Source: Spirosomataceae bacterium TFI 002
GTDB lineage: Bacteria > Bacteroidota > Bacteroidia > Cytophagales > Spirosomataceae
Reading direction: 5' to 3'
DNA: 64,000 nucleotides
Assembly: GCA_900230115.1 (NCBI GenBank)
Contig: LT907983.1
Location: 4,944,774-5,008,773, forward strand
Shown here piece by piece: positions 15,629 through 23,760 of this stretch. The notes under the pieces were generated by a model that saw only the letters and a list, made by a program, of their open reading frames with translations, was not told the origin of the DNA and did not search any database. The position numbers and the translations under genes are program-made. The first letter of the stretch is position 1. The number at the start of each line of letters is the position of its first letter.

Positions 15629-15976
15629 ATGAGTACGATTGAAGTTTTATTTAAATATTTAGAGTTCTTTCCAGAGGAATATCCATTAAAAGATGTGACT
15701 ATGTTTAAAGTGGCTACTGCCAAGGACTACCGTGTTTATATAATGCATGAAAGTGTAAGTGACTGCGGAATATTCGTAGTGTATGGTAAGGTTAGTACAA
15801 GAGGGTTTGGAAGTATTTGCTATCCATTTGAGGAACATAAAGAAATTAAAAGTTGGTTTGCTGTTAAAACTCTGTCCGACTTAATTTTTCAATTGGGTAT
15901 TCTGGAAGAAGTTCTTCGACTTGAACATGACTTAGATACATCAGAGCTGAAGATAAGGCTGAGAGAGCTTGTTTAA
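15629..15976 (+). CDS. Unknown 115-residue protein
   Basis: The ATG at 15629 directly abuts the GTG start of the divergent gene. The sequence (MSTIEVLFKYLEFFPEEYPLKDVTMFK...) has balanced, soluble composition with a strand-rich middle and an acidic helical end (LGILEEVLRLEHDLDTSELKIRLRELV). No family is recognised. The last 113 bp overlap the convergent gene 15864-16193, so one of the two may be non-coding or shorter than drawn. Confidence 0.5.
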   Translation: MSTIEVLFKYLEFFPEEYPLKDVTMFKVATAKDYRVYIMHESVSDCGIFVVYGKVSTRGFGSICYPFEEHKEIKSWFAVKTLSDLIFQLGILEEVLRLEHDLDTSELKIRLRELV

Positions 15977-16193
15977 ATGTTTTACAATCCTCATTGACAT
16001 AAAGCCTATAGTAATCTTCTATTTTACCAATAGCCACTAGAGATTTTTGTTTTGAATCTAAATCTATTTCTGAATCTTGGTAAGCATAGGCAGTGAGTAT
16101 TTTTAAAGCATAACTAAATAAACCTTTTACGGCTGTATAGTCGAACATTATGTCAGTATGTGGTTTATGAGTGATATTTTTTATTGTATGCAT
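15864..16193 (-). CDS. Unknown 109-residue protein
   Basis: The protein starts MHTIKNITHKPHTDIMFDYTAVKGLFSYALKIL and is mostly helical, with a central segment KSLVAIGKIEDYYRLYVNEDCKTFKQALSALSSALMYL. The composition is plausible for a real protein. It overlaps the end of the convergent gene at 15629-15976 by 113 bp. No family is recognised. It belongs to a cluster of small, low-GC genes between the group II intron and the IS91-like element, which suggests acquired DNA. Confidence 0.45.
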   Translation of the reverse strand: MHTIKNITHKPHTDIMFDYTAVKGLFSYALKILTAYAYQDSEIDLDSKQKSLVAIGKIEDYYRLYVNEDCKTFKQALSALSSALMYLSHVQVEELLPEYPIEKLSRTEF

Positions 16194-16243
16194 TTTATTA
16201 ATTTTTAAAAGTATGAAATACGAATTTATAGTAAGTTATTATA

Positions 16244-16378
16244 ATGAAGAAGAAATATACTAATACAGATATTAAAGAATTGATAATGAGTTTAGGCTCA
16301 GAATTAGTGGAGTTAAACTTTGTATGGAGTGATGAATTAAAGAATAAGTTCAGTAAGATTACTTCTTACCTTTCTTAG
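16244..16378 (+). CDS. Candidate 44-residue small protein
   Basis: ATG at 16244 opens a frame for MKKKYTNTDIKELIMSLG and about 26 more residues, ending in a TAG at 16376. It is charged and helical in character. The last 20 bp overlap the end of the convergent Myb-like gene. Support is limited to codon-like composition and the position between two small genes. Confidence 0.3.
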   Translation: MKKKYTNTDIKELIMSLGSELVELNFVWSDELKNKFSKITSYLS

Positions 16379-16640
16379 CTTCAGAAACTTTTCGGTCGTA
16401 AGGAGATTGATTGGTCGGTTTAAGAGTTATATCTAGGTCAGCAGCTTTAGCGTAAACCGCCGCTTCTGTTCTCCCTAACTTGTAAGATATGAGACCAGTA
16501 GGAGTATTTTTACTTGCTAGTGACTTTAATTTTAGTTTGTCATCTTCAGACCATTTCTTACCGCTGTTTGTAGGTTCTTTTTTCACAGTATTAATTAGCA
16601 TTGCAGCTAGTTTTAATTTTTGTATAACATTAGTATACAC
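16359..16640 (-). CDS. Small SANT/Myb-like DNA-binding protein
   Basis: 93 residues. The core KKWSEDDKLKLKSLASKNTPTGLISYKLGRTEAAVYAKAADLDITLKPTNQSPY matches a widespread family of very small bacterial proteins with a SANT/Myb-type tri-helical fold. Conserved points are WSxxD, TPTGxIxxKLGRT, A-V-x-x-KA and the invariant PTNQSPY. An internal Met14 is an alternative start. Its role is unknown; the family is often found on islands and prophages. Confidence 0.75.
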   Translation of the reverse strand: MYTNVIQKLKLAAMLINTVKKEPTNSGKKWSEDDKLKLKSLASKNTPTGLISYKLGRTEAAVYAKAADLDITLKPTNQSPYDRKVSEAKKGKK

Positions 16641-16718
16641 GCAAATTAGCCGTTTTAAACGGATAAAAACGGCTTAAAAGAATAAATTGATTGTTCGGTA
16701 ATCCGTCTTTTAAAACGC

Positions 16719-16750
16719 AAAAAGCCCACCTAAGAAAACTTAAGATGGGC
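16719..16750 (-). terminator. Minus-strand terminator hairpin
   Basis: On the minus strand GCCCATC...GGTGGGC forms a stem with one mismatch and one bulge, followed by TTTTTGCGTTTT. It would end a transcript coming from the DUF418 gene or from the structured DNA at 16760-16910. Confidence 0.6.
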
Positions 16751-16759
16751 AAATGTTAG

Positions 16760-16910
16760 CTAGAACTTCAGATACTCAATATTGCTGATATCGGTCTGAA
16801 GACCGAAAACTGTATTCCACGAGGTAAAAAAAAGACCTTGTGGAGGGGAGACGAATCGGCGATATCTGACGAAAGCCAATGTGACGTATTCATCGCTTGT
16901 TAGCTTTCGT
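16760..16910. ncRNA. Candidate structured RNA or 3' UTR with nested stems
   Basis: Four exact or near-exact stems lie in 150 bp. CGGTCT-GA-AGACCG is at 16792-16805. CCACGAGGT/ACCTTGTGG (one G-U pair) is at 16817-16843. An outer GATATCG/CGATATC pair joins 16787-16793 to 16860-16866. ACGAAAGC/GCTTTCGT is at 16869-16910. The minus-strand reading runs straight into the terminator at 16719-16750. This suggests a structured 3' end of the DUF418 mRNA or a small RNA. No known RNA family is recognised. Confidence 0.35.
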
Positions 16911-16923
16911 TAATTAATTCACT

Positions 16924-18153
16924 TCATATTATTCTTTCATGGCGAATCTTTATCCACTTTCTATAAGTCAGGCTACGCCAAATCCATTCTAAGGGGCCAA
17001 ATTTGAAATATTTTAACCAGATATGGCTAAAAATAATTTGCGATACTAAAACAAGAATAGCAATACCTGATGTATGTAATAAACCGATTTTACCAATTAA
17101 ATTAAATCCAAAATTGTAAAATATAATAATCATGATTATGGTCTGAAACAAGTAATTGCTCAGAGCCATTCTCCCCACAGGGATTAAATATTTAAATGCT
17201 TTTCTACCTATTGAAGTTTGAACAATTTTAAATATGGAAGTTATATAGAAAATGCACGTAAATATCTGGCCAGCTAATTCTAAGAACTTATAAAAAATGT
17301 TTAATGGAGTTGATGGGAACATATAGGAACTTCCACCAATTGTTTTAGCTGAAAAAGTAGCCAAAAGGCCTACTATTAAGCTGGTTATCAACAATAAAGT
17401 TGATTTTGATTTTTTTGTGAAAAATTCAATTGAAGCGAAATAGTAACCAAGAAGAAAAATTCCAAGGAATTTAAAATACCCCCCTGTTGGAATATAAGCT
17501 AAGTATTTCCAGACAAGATTATGAATGTTTAAAAAGAATATGTCTGCAATTGAACCATGCTGGAATGTACTTATAACTGCTTCAACGGTCATATCTGGAT
17601 ATTGAACATGTGCAATGGCAGTCGTTTTTTCTGGACTAGCAGAACTCAAAGCCTCAGAAAATGGCAAAAGAGATAAATCGATTAAAAGTGGAAATAGTAG
17701 GAAAAATAACGACCAGAGAATAAGATTTTTTGACTTGACATTCCGGAATAAAATGAGGACAAAACCAAATATAGAATAGGCAAGTAAAATGTCTCCAAAC
17801 CAAATTAAACTGTGTAAAAATGCTATCAATAACAGAAGAAATAGTCTTCTTCGATATGTTTTTAAAAAATTAATAGAATCTTCTTTGTTCTTTTCATATT
17901 GAATATAGAACCCAACAGCAAAAAGAATGGAGAAGAGGGTGTAAAACTTTCCTGTGACTACGATATTTAAAAACGAATATAATTTTTCGTCTAACTGAAA
18001 GTCGGTTATTTGTTTGAGCTCATCAAAGGGCATAAAAACATATCCGCTAAAAAATGCCATGTTCATGAAAATGATTCCAAGTAAAGCGAAACCTCTTAGG
18101 ATGTCTAGAATTTCAATTCTTTGTTTAGGTTCTATTGGTTGATTAGATGTCAT
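16924..18153 (-). CDS. DUF418-family polytopic membrane protein (YeiB-like)
   Basis: 409 residues, about nine to ten hydrophobic helices. It opens with the family signature RIEILDILRGFALLGIIFMNM and closes with GRMALSNYLFQTIIM and GPLEWIWRSLTYRKW, which are the DUF418 hallmarks. The family is related to acyltransferase-3-like membrane proteins and the reaction is not established. Length is typical. No co-directional partner is close. Confidence 0.9.
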   Translation of the reverse strand: MTSNQPIEPKQRIEILDILRGFALLGIIFMNMAFFSGYVFMPFDELKQITDFQLDEKLYSFLNIVVTGKFYTLFSILFAVGFYIQYEKNKEDSINFLKTYRRRLFLLLLIAFLHSLIWFGDILLAYSIFGFVLILFRNVKSKNLILWSLFFLLFPLLIDLSLLPFSEALSSASPEKTTAIAHVQYPDMTVEAVISTFQHGSIADIFFLNIHNLVWKYLAYIPTGGYFKFLGIFLLGYYFASIEFFTKKSKSTLLLITSLIVGLLATFSAKTIGGSSYMFPSTPLNIFYKFLELAGQIFTCIFYITSIFKIVQTSIGRKAFKYLIPVGRMALSNYLFQTIIMIIIFYNFGFNLIGKIGLLHTSGIAILVLVSQIIFSHIWLKYFKFGPLEWIWRSLTYRKWIKIRHERII

Positions 18154-18588
18154 TAGTTCAATATTTTATTTGAAAGAGAAATTATATTCTCAGCAAAAAT
18201 TTCAATAACGTGGTTTTGACCTTAATGCATGGTAACATTCAAGTATTCCCGAGTTATTGCGGGTACAATTGTGATACAATTTAGGCATAGATTTTTCACC
18301 CGCAATGAGTTGGGAATATATCTGTTGTGCGATGCGACTTTGATGATTATTGGGGTAGCCAACCATTAGTAGAGGTCGGGGTTACCAAAGTATGGGGGAT
18401 TTACCTTGTTTTGGGTTTTTCTTTCTAGGTTTGGGGATTTCTTTTAGGCTTTATATTATTCAGTTGTGACTTTATGGAGTCTCTAATTTGCTGATTTTTT
18501 CATTCAATTTGGGTTATGAATAGTTTTCAATTTAGTTTGTGCAATAGGATTTCTGCCTCTCTAGTAAGAGAGGTCAAACTTTAAACCA
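18154..18588. other. Gene-free stretch holding a long inverted repeat
   Basis: No coding sequence was found. TATTCCCGAGTTATTGCGGGT (18244-18264) pairs with 18298-18318 as 7 bp plus 9 bp around a 5-base internal loop, with a 33-base loop. Such hairpins are expected near the end of IS91-type elements, where rolling-circle replication stops, and the transposase gene begins its 3' end at 18589. The exact element boundary is not identified. Confidence 0.5.
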
Positions 18589-19749
18589 TTATTGGATGAT
18601 ACTTGCCAGTAATGGAGGTGGTTTACCTGTTATCCAACTACTAAGCACTTTCATGGTTTCTTGACCACAACATGGGCAATGAAGGGGCTTATAACCACTT
18701 TTTTCTTTTGCAATCATTGTTGCCGTAGCTCTGTTAAAAATGGGTCTTATAATATTGGTCAATTGTAGCGTTAAGGCATCCATTGTTACAGTACAAGCTC
18801 CAGAGTGTAGCCCAAAGTGCCTTATTTTTGTAAAACCAGCGGGTAGAATGTGATGACTAAACCTTCGGATAAACTCTTCGTTGGTCAAGGTCATAAGTTT
18901 TTGTGTGCCACTATCTACATAGTCCTTGTAGGTAAATGTGGTATGTGTTTCAGTGACTTTCTGTAGTCTGTGATTACTGATTGCAACCTTGTGCGTGTAC
19001 CTACCAAGGTATTCAATTACTTGTTTTGGGCCTGCAAAAGGTCTTTTGGCGTAGATTACCCATTCTTTTTGATAAATGCTATCCAAAAAACTGCCTCCTT
19101 GTTTCGGAATTAATCCTTTCTTAATGAGTTTTCTTATAGCTGCCATAAACTTGGCCTTGTATACTTTTTTCAGTGGTTCCATGGGGTATAAGAAACCCTT
19201 TCTTCCATTAGCTCTATTGCCTTTTAGTGTTTTCCATTTATCGTCTTTGTCCATTCCCCCAGCTGGAACAATGCAGTGAATATGTGGATGAACACTAAGA
19301 TTTTGCCCCCAAGTGTGTAGTACTGCCGTCATACCCATTTTTAGTTCGTATTGAGATGCTGCTGCAAAACCTTTAAGAGTTGACCAAGCAACTTTAAAGA
19401 GGGTATCATATAGTAGTTTTGGGTATTGTAGGCATAAACTATTTAGCTCATGTGGGATGGTGAAAACCACATGGAAGTAGCCTACTGGCAGTGTGCGATG
19501 CTCCATTGCCATGAGCCAAGTCTCTTTTTGAATCTGTTGACACTTGGGACAATGTCGATTTCGGCAGCTATTATATGACACCCGAATATGGGAGCAAGAT
19601 AAGTTGCTGCACTTATCTATATGCCCTCCCAAAGCTGCTGTACGACACCTTGCTAATGCAGATAGTACCCGTCCTGAGTTTCCTAAACTATTGGCAATGT
19701 AATCTTGTGTATGAAAAATTACATCTGCCAGTTCAAAGGCAGGTTTCAA
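18589..19749 (-). CDS. IS91-family HUH transposase
   Basis: 386 residues. The N-terminal zinc-binding region (CRTAALGGH...C...CSH...CRNRHCPKCQ) is complete. It is followed by the HUH box HPHIHCIVPAGG and the catalytic tyrosine motif EYLGRYTHKVAISN with two Tyr four residues apart. A second cysteine pair (CPCCG) lies at the end. This is the layout of the Y2 rolling-circle transposases of IS91/IS801 type. Length is normal. It overlaps the recombinase stop by ATGA, so the two are co-translated. Confidence 0.93.
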   Translation of the reverse strand: MKPAFELADVIFHTQDYIANSLGNSGRVLSALARCRTAALGGHIDKCSNLSCSHIRVSYNSCRNRHCPKCQQIQKETWLMAMEHRTLPVGYFHVVFTIPHELNSLCLQYPKLLYDTLFKVAWSTLKGFAAASQYELKMGMTAVLHTWGQNLSVHPHIHCIVPAGGMDKDDKWKTLKGNRANGRKGFLYPMEPLKKVYKAKFMAAIRKLIKKGLIPKQGGSFLDSIYQKEWVIYAKRPFAGPKQVIEYLGRYTHKVAISNHRLQKVTETHTTFTYKDYVDSGTQKLMTLTNEEFIRRFSHHILPAGFTKIRHFGLHSGACTVTMDALTLQLTNIIRPIFNRATATMIAKEKSGYKPLHCPCCGQETMKVLSSWITGKPPPLLASIIQ

Positions 19750-20641
19750 GACTGATAAAGCGAGTCTATAGGAGAGACTACTTTACCAAAAGAAGTATTG
19801 ACCAGCCTAGTATAAATCATAGTAGTTTGGATATTACTATGACCCATGAGCTGTTGAATTTTGACAATATTGGTGCCGTTTTCGAGTAAATGAGTTGCAA
19901 AGCTATGTCTAAGAGTGTGAACGCTTGCTCCTGGTTTTTGAATACCTGAAAGTCTAATTGCTTTTTTAAGTATGTTTTGAATACTTTTTACCGAATACTG
20001 ATCAGTTTTACTATTCATTCCGAAAAATAAATAACTAGTGGGGTGGAAAAAATCAATATACCGCAATAGGCCTTTTTTCATGAGTTCGGCAAGTGGTATA
20101 CATCGATCTTTTCCTCCTTTGCCTTGCCTGACTGTGATAGTCATCCGATCAAAATCAATATCGTGAAGCTGTAACTTACAGACCTCACTTATTCTTAATC
20201 CAGCGGAATAAGTCAACGTTAAAATCGCTCGATGCTTTAGGTTTTTTGTAACAAAAAAAAGCTTTTTACAGTCCGATCGGGAAAAGACAACTGGTAAGGA
20301 TCTTCTCTGAATAATAGAGGGAAAAACTAAATTGCTAGGAATTCGTAAAATTTTGCTAAAATAAAATCGCAAACCGAAAACACACATTTTCAGTCTAGCT
20401 TTAGAAGTCCCAGAGCTATTCTGATTGAGATCAGCAAGGTAATAGTCGAGTTCGGATTGAGTAATGTATTCGGGAGTTTTTCCGAAATGAAGACAAATTC
20501 TGCCCAATGCAGAGATGTAGTTCCTAAAAGTCTTAGGAGAGAGTTGATTTACCTGAATTGCAATCTGAAAGCGTTGTTCTAGTTCAGCAAAATCGGGAAC
20601 ATTGGCTATAGCCCGGTGGTGAAAATTATTTTTTTTAACAT
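19746..20641 (-). pseudogene. IS91-associated tyrosine recombinase with a start-proximal frameshift
   Basis: The frame from about 20507 encodes a standard tyrosine recombinase. It has a SAM-like N-domain and a catalytic domain with Arg in YSAGLRISEV, Lys in GKGGKDR, HTLRHSFATH, and the nucleophile in TMIYTRL. In-frame sequence of the same family (FAELEQRF...LSPKTFRNYISALG) continues upstream to 20630 with no ATG. The ATG at 20641-20639 is in frame only if one A is added to the run of eight A (plus-strand T, 20629-20636). The gene is probably shifted by slippage. A TTG at 20507 is the only in-frame alternative start. Confidence 0.7.
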
Positions 20642-20699
20642 AACTGTAATTGTTTTTAGAACAAGTGAATTACAATTATTATTCCAGTTCAAAAAGCTA

Positions 20700-20720
20700 C
20701 CCCGATGATCATCGGAGGGG
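20700..20720 (-). terminator. Hairpin terminator downstream of the broken integrase gene
   Basis: On the minus strand CCCCTCCGATGATCATCGGGG forms a strong stem and is followed by TAGCTTTTTG. The inner CCGATGATCATCGG belongs to the same palindrome class as 15022. Confidence 0.55.
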
Positions 20721-20732
20721 TTTTGTTCAACA

Positions 20733-20765
20733 GCGATATATCAGGACATATGTCTGATATATCGC
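20733..20765. repeat. Palindrome next to the integrase stop codon
   Basis: GCGATATATCA (20733-20743) and TGATATATCGC (20755-20765) flank GGACATATGTC. Perfect 11-bp arms. It lies 12 bp after the stop codon of the integrase and could be an attachment or replication-end site. Confidence 0.55.
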
Positions 20766-20776
20766 AAATATTTTTA

Positions 20777-21908
20777 CTAATCTAGTAGATTTTTAATTGC
20801 CAAAAAAGAACTTACTGCAACGTGCGTATATATTTCTGTGGTTTTGGTACTGCGATGACCCATCAGTACTTGTATTTGCCTTATATCTACACCTTTTTCC
20901 ATAAGATGGGTACCAAAACTGTGTCGCAACATATGAGGAGTAACTCTTTTGGTAATTCCAGCTTTTCTTGCTGCATTTTTAAGGATGTTTTCAATGCTTT
21001 TGGCACTGTATTGGCCTCCTTTTGGGCCCTCAAAGAGGTATTCCTTTGGTTTCCAGTCTAAAAAATATTCTCTAAGGTCTTCTAATACATTGGTGGATAG
21101 TAAGGTAAGCCTATCTTTATTTCCTTTGCCTTGATATACCTTCACAACCATCCTTTTGCTATCAATATCCTTAATTTTGAGATTGATCAATTCTCCCCTT
21201 CGTAAGCCAGCTGAGTATAATAAACTAAGGATACATTTATGTTTGATATTATTAGTGTTTTTAATGATAGCCAAGATTTCATCCTGAGCCAGTACTTCGG
21301 GTAGCGTGTAATCTTTCCGTGGTCTGTCAATGTTATAAAACCTATTTGGCATGCCCATTACCACCTCCCTTCGACCTTGCTCAGGGTAGCACATAATAGA
21401 ACTTTATTGCATTAATGGCTGTATTAAGACTGCTTTTGGAGAGTTCTTTTTTTGTTAATTCATGTAAGTAGTTTTGAATATCTTGTTCATCTATTTCGTT
21501 GACATTTTTGTCTTTGAAGTGCCTCATAAATCGCTCAAAATTAGTAATGTATGCTCGTGCTGTATTTTTGCTGTAATGATTTACTTCAAGTTTTTTTATG
21601 TAAATATCTGGGCATATTGATTTTTTGACTTCATCTTCTATTTTTTCCCTGTCATATTGTTTACCTCTACTTTTACCGTAAAAAGAACTACCATTTATCC
21701 AAGCGACACCTTTAAAGGTTTTGTAAACAGCTTGTAAGTTGTCTTTATTGTTTGGCAAGATAACCATGCTGAATTTTGAACTCCATTTCACACCAGGTAT
21801 TTGTTTTACAAGAGCTTGAATGACTTTGTCGGGATAAAACTGTAAACCTATTTTCTTTTTTTTATCTACAAGAATGTGCTTGAGCGTGATGTACTTCATT
21901 CGTTCCAT
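20777..21908 (-). pseudogene. Tyrosine recombinase disrupted by a 25-bp palindromic insertion
   Basis: Two adjoining frames make one integrase. 21908-21381 has an N-terminal core-binding domain (NHYSKNTARAYITNFERFMRHF...LNTAINAIKFYY). 21394-20777 has the catalytic domain with Arg in YSAGLRRGEL, GKGNKDR, HMLRHSFGTHLM, HRSTKTTEIYTHV. Removing 25 bp containing CCCTGAGCAAGGTCGAAGGG restores FYYEVVMGMPNRF in one frame. The insertion adds both a TGA and a frameshift. Otherwise all catalytic residues are present. The first 90 residues are an extra N-terminal domain seen in some Bacteroidota integrases. Confidence 0.85.
21362..21386. repeat. 25-bp REP-like insertion (CCCTGAGC...GTCGAAGGG)
   Basis: CCCTTCGACCTTGCTCAGGG is the widespread short palindrome type TTCGAC-nn-GCTCAGG. 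Here it lies inside a gene and its length (25 bp) is not a multiple of three. The exact ends are ambiguous by one or two bases. Confidence 0.7.
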
Positions 21909-22052
21909 GAAGTAAAAATAATGAATGACTTTGGTAGAATGGCAGAAAAATATTAGGTTTATATGTTCTCAACGGTTCGGAACGAATAAATTAAGAAAAG
22001 CACATAACTAGTATATTATCAATGAAATAAAAATAATACTGCCAATCTTTTA

Positions 22053-22409
22053 ATGTTTAAAACGAAGAAATGTAAGGTCTGTGGAAGTGATTTCACAGGA
22101 AGGAGTAACAAAGTTTTTTGTAATGTAAAATGTAAAAATTATTACCATAAAAATCTTAGGTATAATAGTGTAAAGGCTGCCATAAGGATAAACGAATACT
22201 TAAAACGAAACCACGGAATTTTACAAGAAATAATAGGTAAAAACCTTACTCAAATAAAAGTATATCGAAATGTTCTCGAAGACAAACGTTTCAGGTTCAA
22301 ATACCATACCCACAGCTATGTAAATAGCAAAGGGAAGCGTATGAACTATGTCTATAATTTGGCATGGATGGAATTCTCAGATGACGAAATACTTATCATA
22401 AGAAAATGA
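22053..22409 (+). CDS. Small zinc-finger-like protein of unknown function
   Basis: 118 residues. The N-terminal 30 residues have two cysteine pairs (CKVCG ... FCNVKCKNYYHK) that look like a short zinc ribbon, a type common in small Bacteroidota proteins. The rest is basic and ends with a beta-rich segment (YNLAWMEFSDDEILIIRK). It is a stand-alone gene next to the broken integrase and its function is unknown. Confidence 0.65.
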   Translation: MFKTKKCKVCGSDFTGRSNKVFCNVKCKNYYHKNLRYNSVKAAIRINEYLKRNHGILQEIIGKNLTQIKVYRNVLEDKRFRFKYHTHSYVNSKGKRMNYVYNLAWMEFSDDEILIIRK

Positions 22410-22568
22410 TTAATATTTATCCCAGTGCCCCTTTATTGGTTACATTACTTTTCAATGAATCTTTAATGGTCGAATGCTTTATGAGACCTCAACAATGCAA
22501 GTTGAGCAAGAGATAATTGTCCTTTCAACTTACTCCCAAAAGGAAAAGGGTAAATTCGCAGTCAATTC

Positions 22569-23756
22569 ATGAATTCTATGAAACTAAGAACTAATTTTCT
22601 GCTATCTATTTCCTTTATAATATGTCAGTTTCTAACATTTTGTCAAAAAAGCCAAACGCCTGAAATTTATTTAGAACCTATTTACAAAGTAAATTATGGT
22701 GATGCTACGGCGGATAAGCCGCAATCAAAATCATGGACAAATATTCACGGTCAATGGCTAATTGTAGGCGACGAAGATGGCCCAAAACTATTAAAGAATG
22801 ATGCCGTGGGCTGGACAAGCCAAACAGCAGTAAACAAAGAATGGCTCGGTTTACCAAGTAGGGCAGACGTATGGAGCAAAGGGGATGTGGCACATTTGGT
22901 TTTAGTGGAAGAATGTGCTCTGGTAGTAGTTCAAATTAGCTATTATGAGCAAAATAAAAGTTACGAGCATATATGGAAAGTCTCTCTTCCCATTCCTGAG
23001 GACTGTCAATCTATAGAGACGGCTACCATAACTCAAGACACGAAAAACGAATTTTGGGTATGTGCAGACTTGAATGAGAAGGTCATGGTTTGGCATTCGC
23101 CCAATGGCAAAACGTGGTCAGCACCAGTCACACTGGCAGATGACATTAATAGTGATGATATTTCTTTAGTAGTGAGCCTGAAAAACCAAGTTTCGGTAAT
23201 TTGGTCAAATCAAAATACCGAATCTATCAATGAGCGAATTCACATTGATGGTGATGCTCCAAATCAATGGTCGGAGTTGATAATTGTGCAGAAAGGTGAC
23301 AAAAATGCGGACGACCACATCAATGCTACAGTTTTTGAGAATGGGGAGTTGGCCTTGGTAAGCAAGAATAGCGTAGATAAAAAGGGTGAACCTCAGTTTG
23401 TTTTTCGATTAAGAGACACAAATGGTAACTGGACTAATATTCCGTATGAAAACCTTTCTAAAGACAGGAGCCCTAGCCGCCCCATAATTAATCATGTGGC
23501 ATCTGGAAAAACCTTTGAAGTACATACCGTGAAAAACAAGGCGACGGATCGGTATTACATGTCTGTAAATGAAATAGTAAAGAGCAAAGAAGGTTGGAAG
23601 TTTACAGAGCTCGTGCAGCTAAAAACCAAGATAAATGGCAAAAATGGCGATGCGACTTCTAGCAAAGCAAGCTTCGCAGAAAATGAACCAAAGCTTATAT
23701 TCTTCTCAGATAATTTGGGAAACGTATATGCGTTTGATTTAGATAGCCTCTTTTAG
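22569..23756 (+). CDS. Secreted beta-propeller-like protein of unknown function
   Basis: 395 residues. A hydrophobic N-terminus leads to FLTFC (Cys25), a possible lipoprotein site. The mature part has repeated WSxP/VTL-like and SxNGKTWSAPV blocks with Asp-box-like spacing, as in sialidase-type BNR propellers. Catalytic sialidase residues (Arg triad, Tyr) were not recognised, so no enzyme activity is claimed. It converges on the phosphoesterase gene with a 4-bp gap. Confidence 0.6.
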   Translation: MNSMKLRTNFLLSISFIICQFLTFCQKSQTPEIYLEPIYKVNYGDATADKPQSKSWTNIHGQWLIVGDEDGPKLLKNDAVGWTSQTAVNKEWLGLPSRADVWSKGDVAHLVLVEECALVVVQISYYEQNKSYEHIWKVSLPIPEDCQSIETATITQDTKNEFWVCADLNEKVMVWHSPNGKTWSAPVTLADDINSDDISLVVSLKNQVSVIWSNQNTESINERIHIDGDAPNQWSELIIVQKGDKNADDHINATVFENGELALVSKNSVDKKGEPQFVFRLRDTNGNWTNIPYENLSKDRSPSRPIINHVASGKTFEVHTVKNKATDRYYMSVNEIVKSKEGWKFTELVQLKTKINGKNGDATSSKASFAENEPKLIFFSDNLGNVYAFDLDSLF

Positions 23757-23760
23757 AACT

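Larger units (their letters stand above)
18589..20641 (-). mobile_element. IS91-like rolling-circle element with accessory tyrosine recombinase
   Basis: A recombinase gene (20641-19746) and a HUH transposase gene (19749-18589) overlap by 4 bp in the order usual for Bacteroidota IS91 elements. The recombinase carries a frameshift in its first codons. Possible ends are the inverted repeat at 18244-18318 and the palindromes at 20700-20765. These boundaries are inferred only. Confidence 0.7.

Noticed and set aside
19746-20641. An integron integrase for the attC-like sites
   Set aside because: The recombinase is fused in operon with the IS91 transposase and the IntI-specific extra helix was not recognised. 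It more likely serves the IS91 element.
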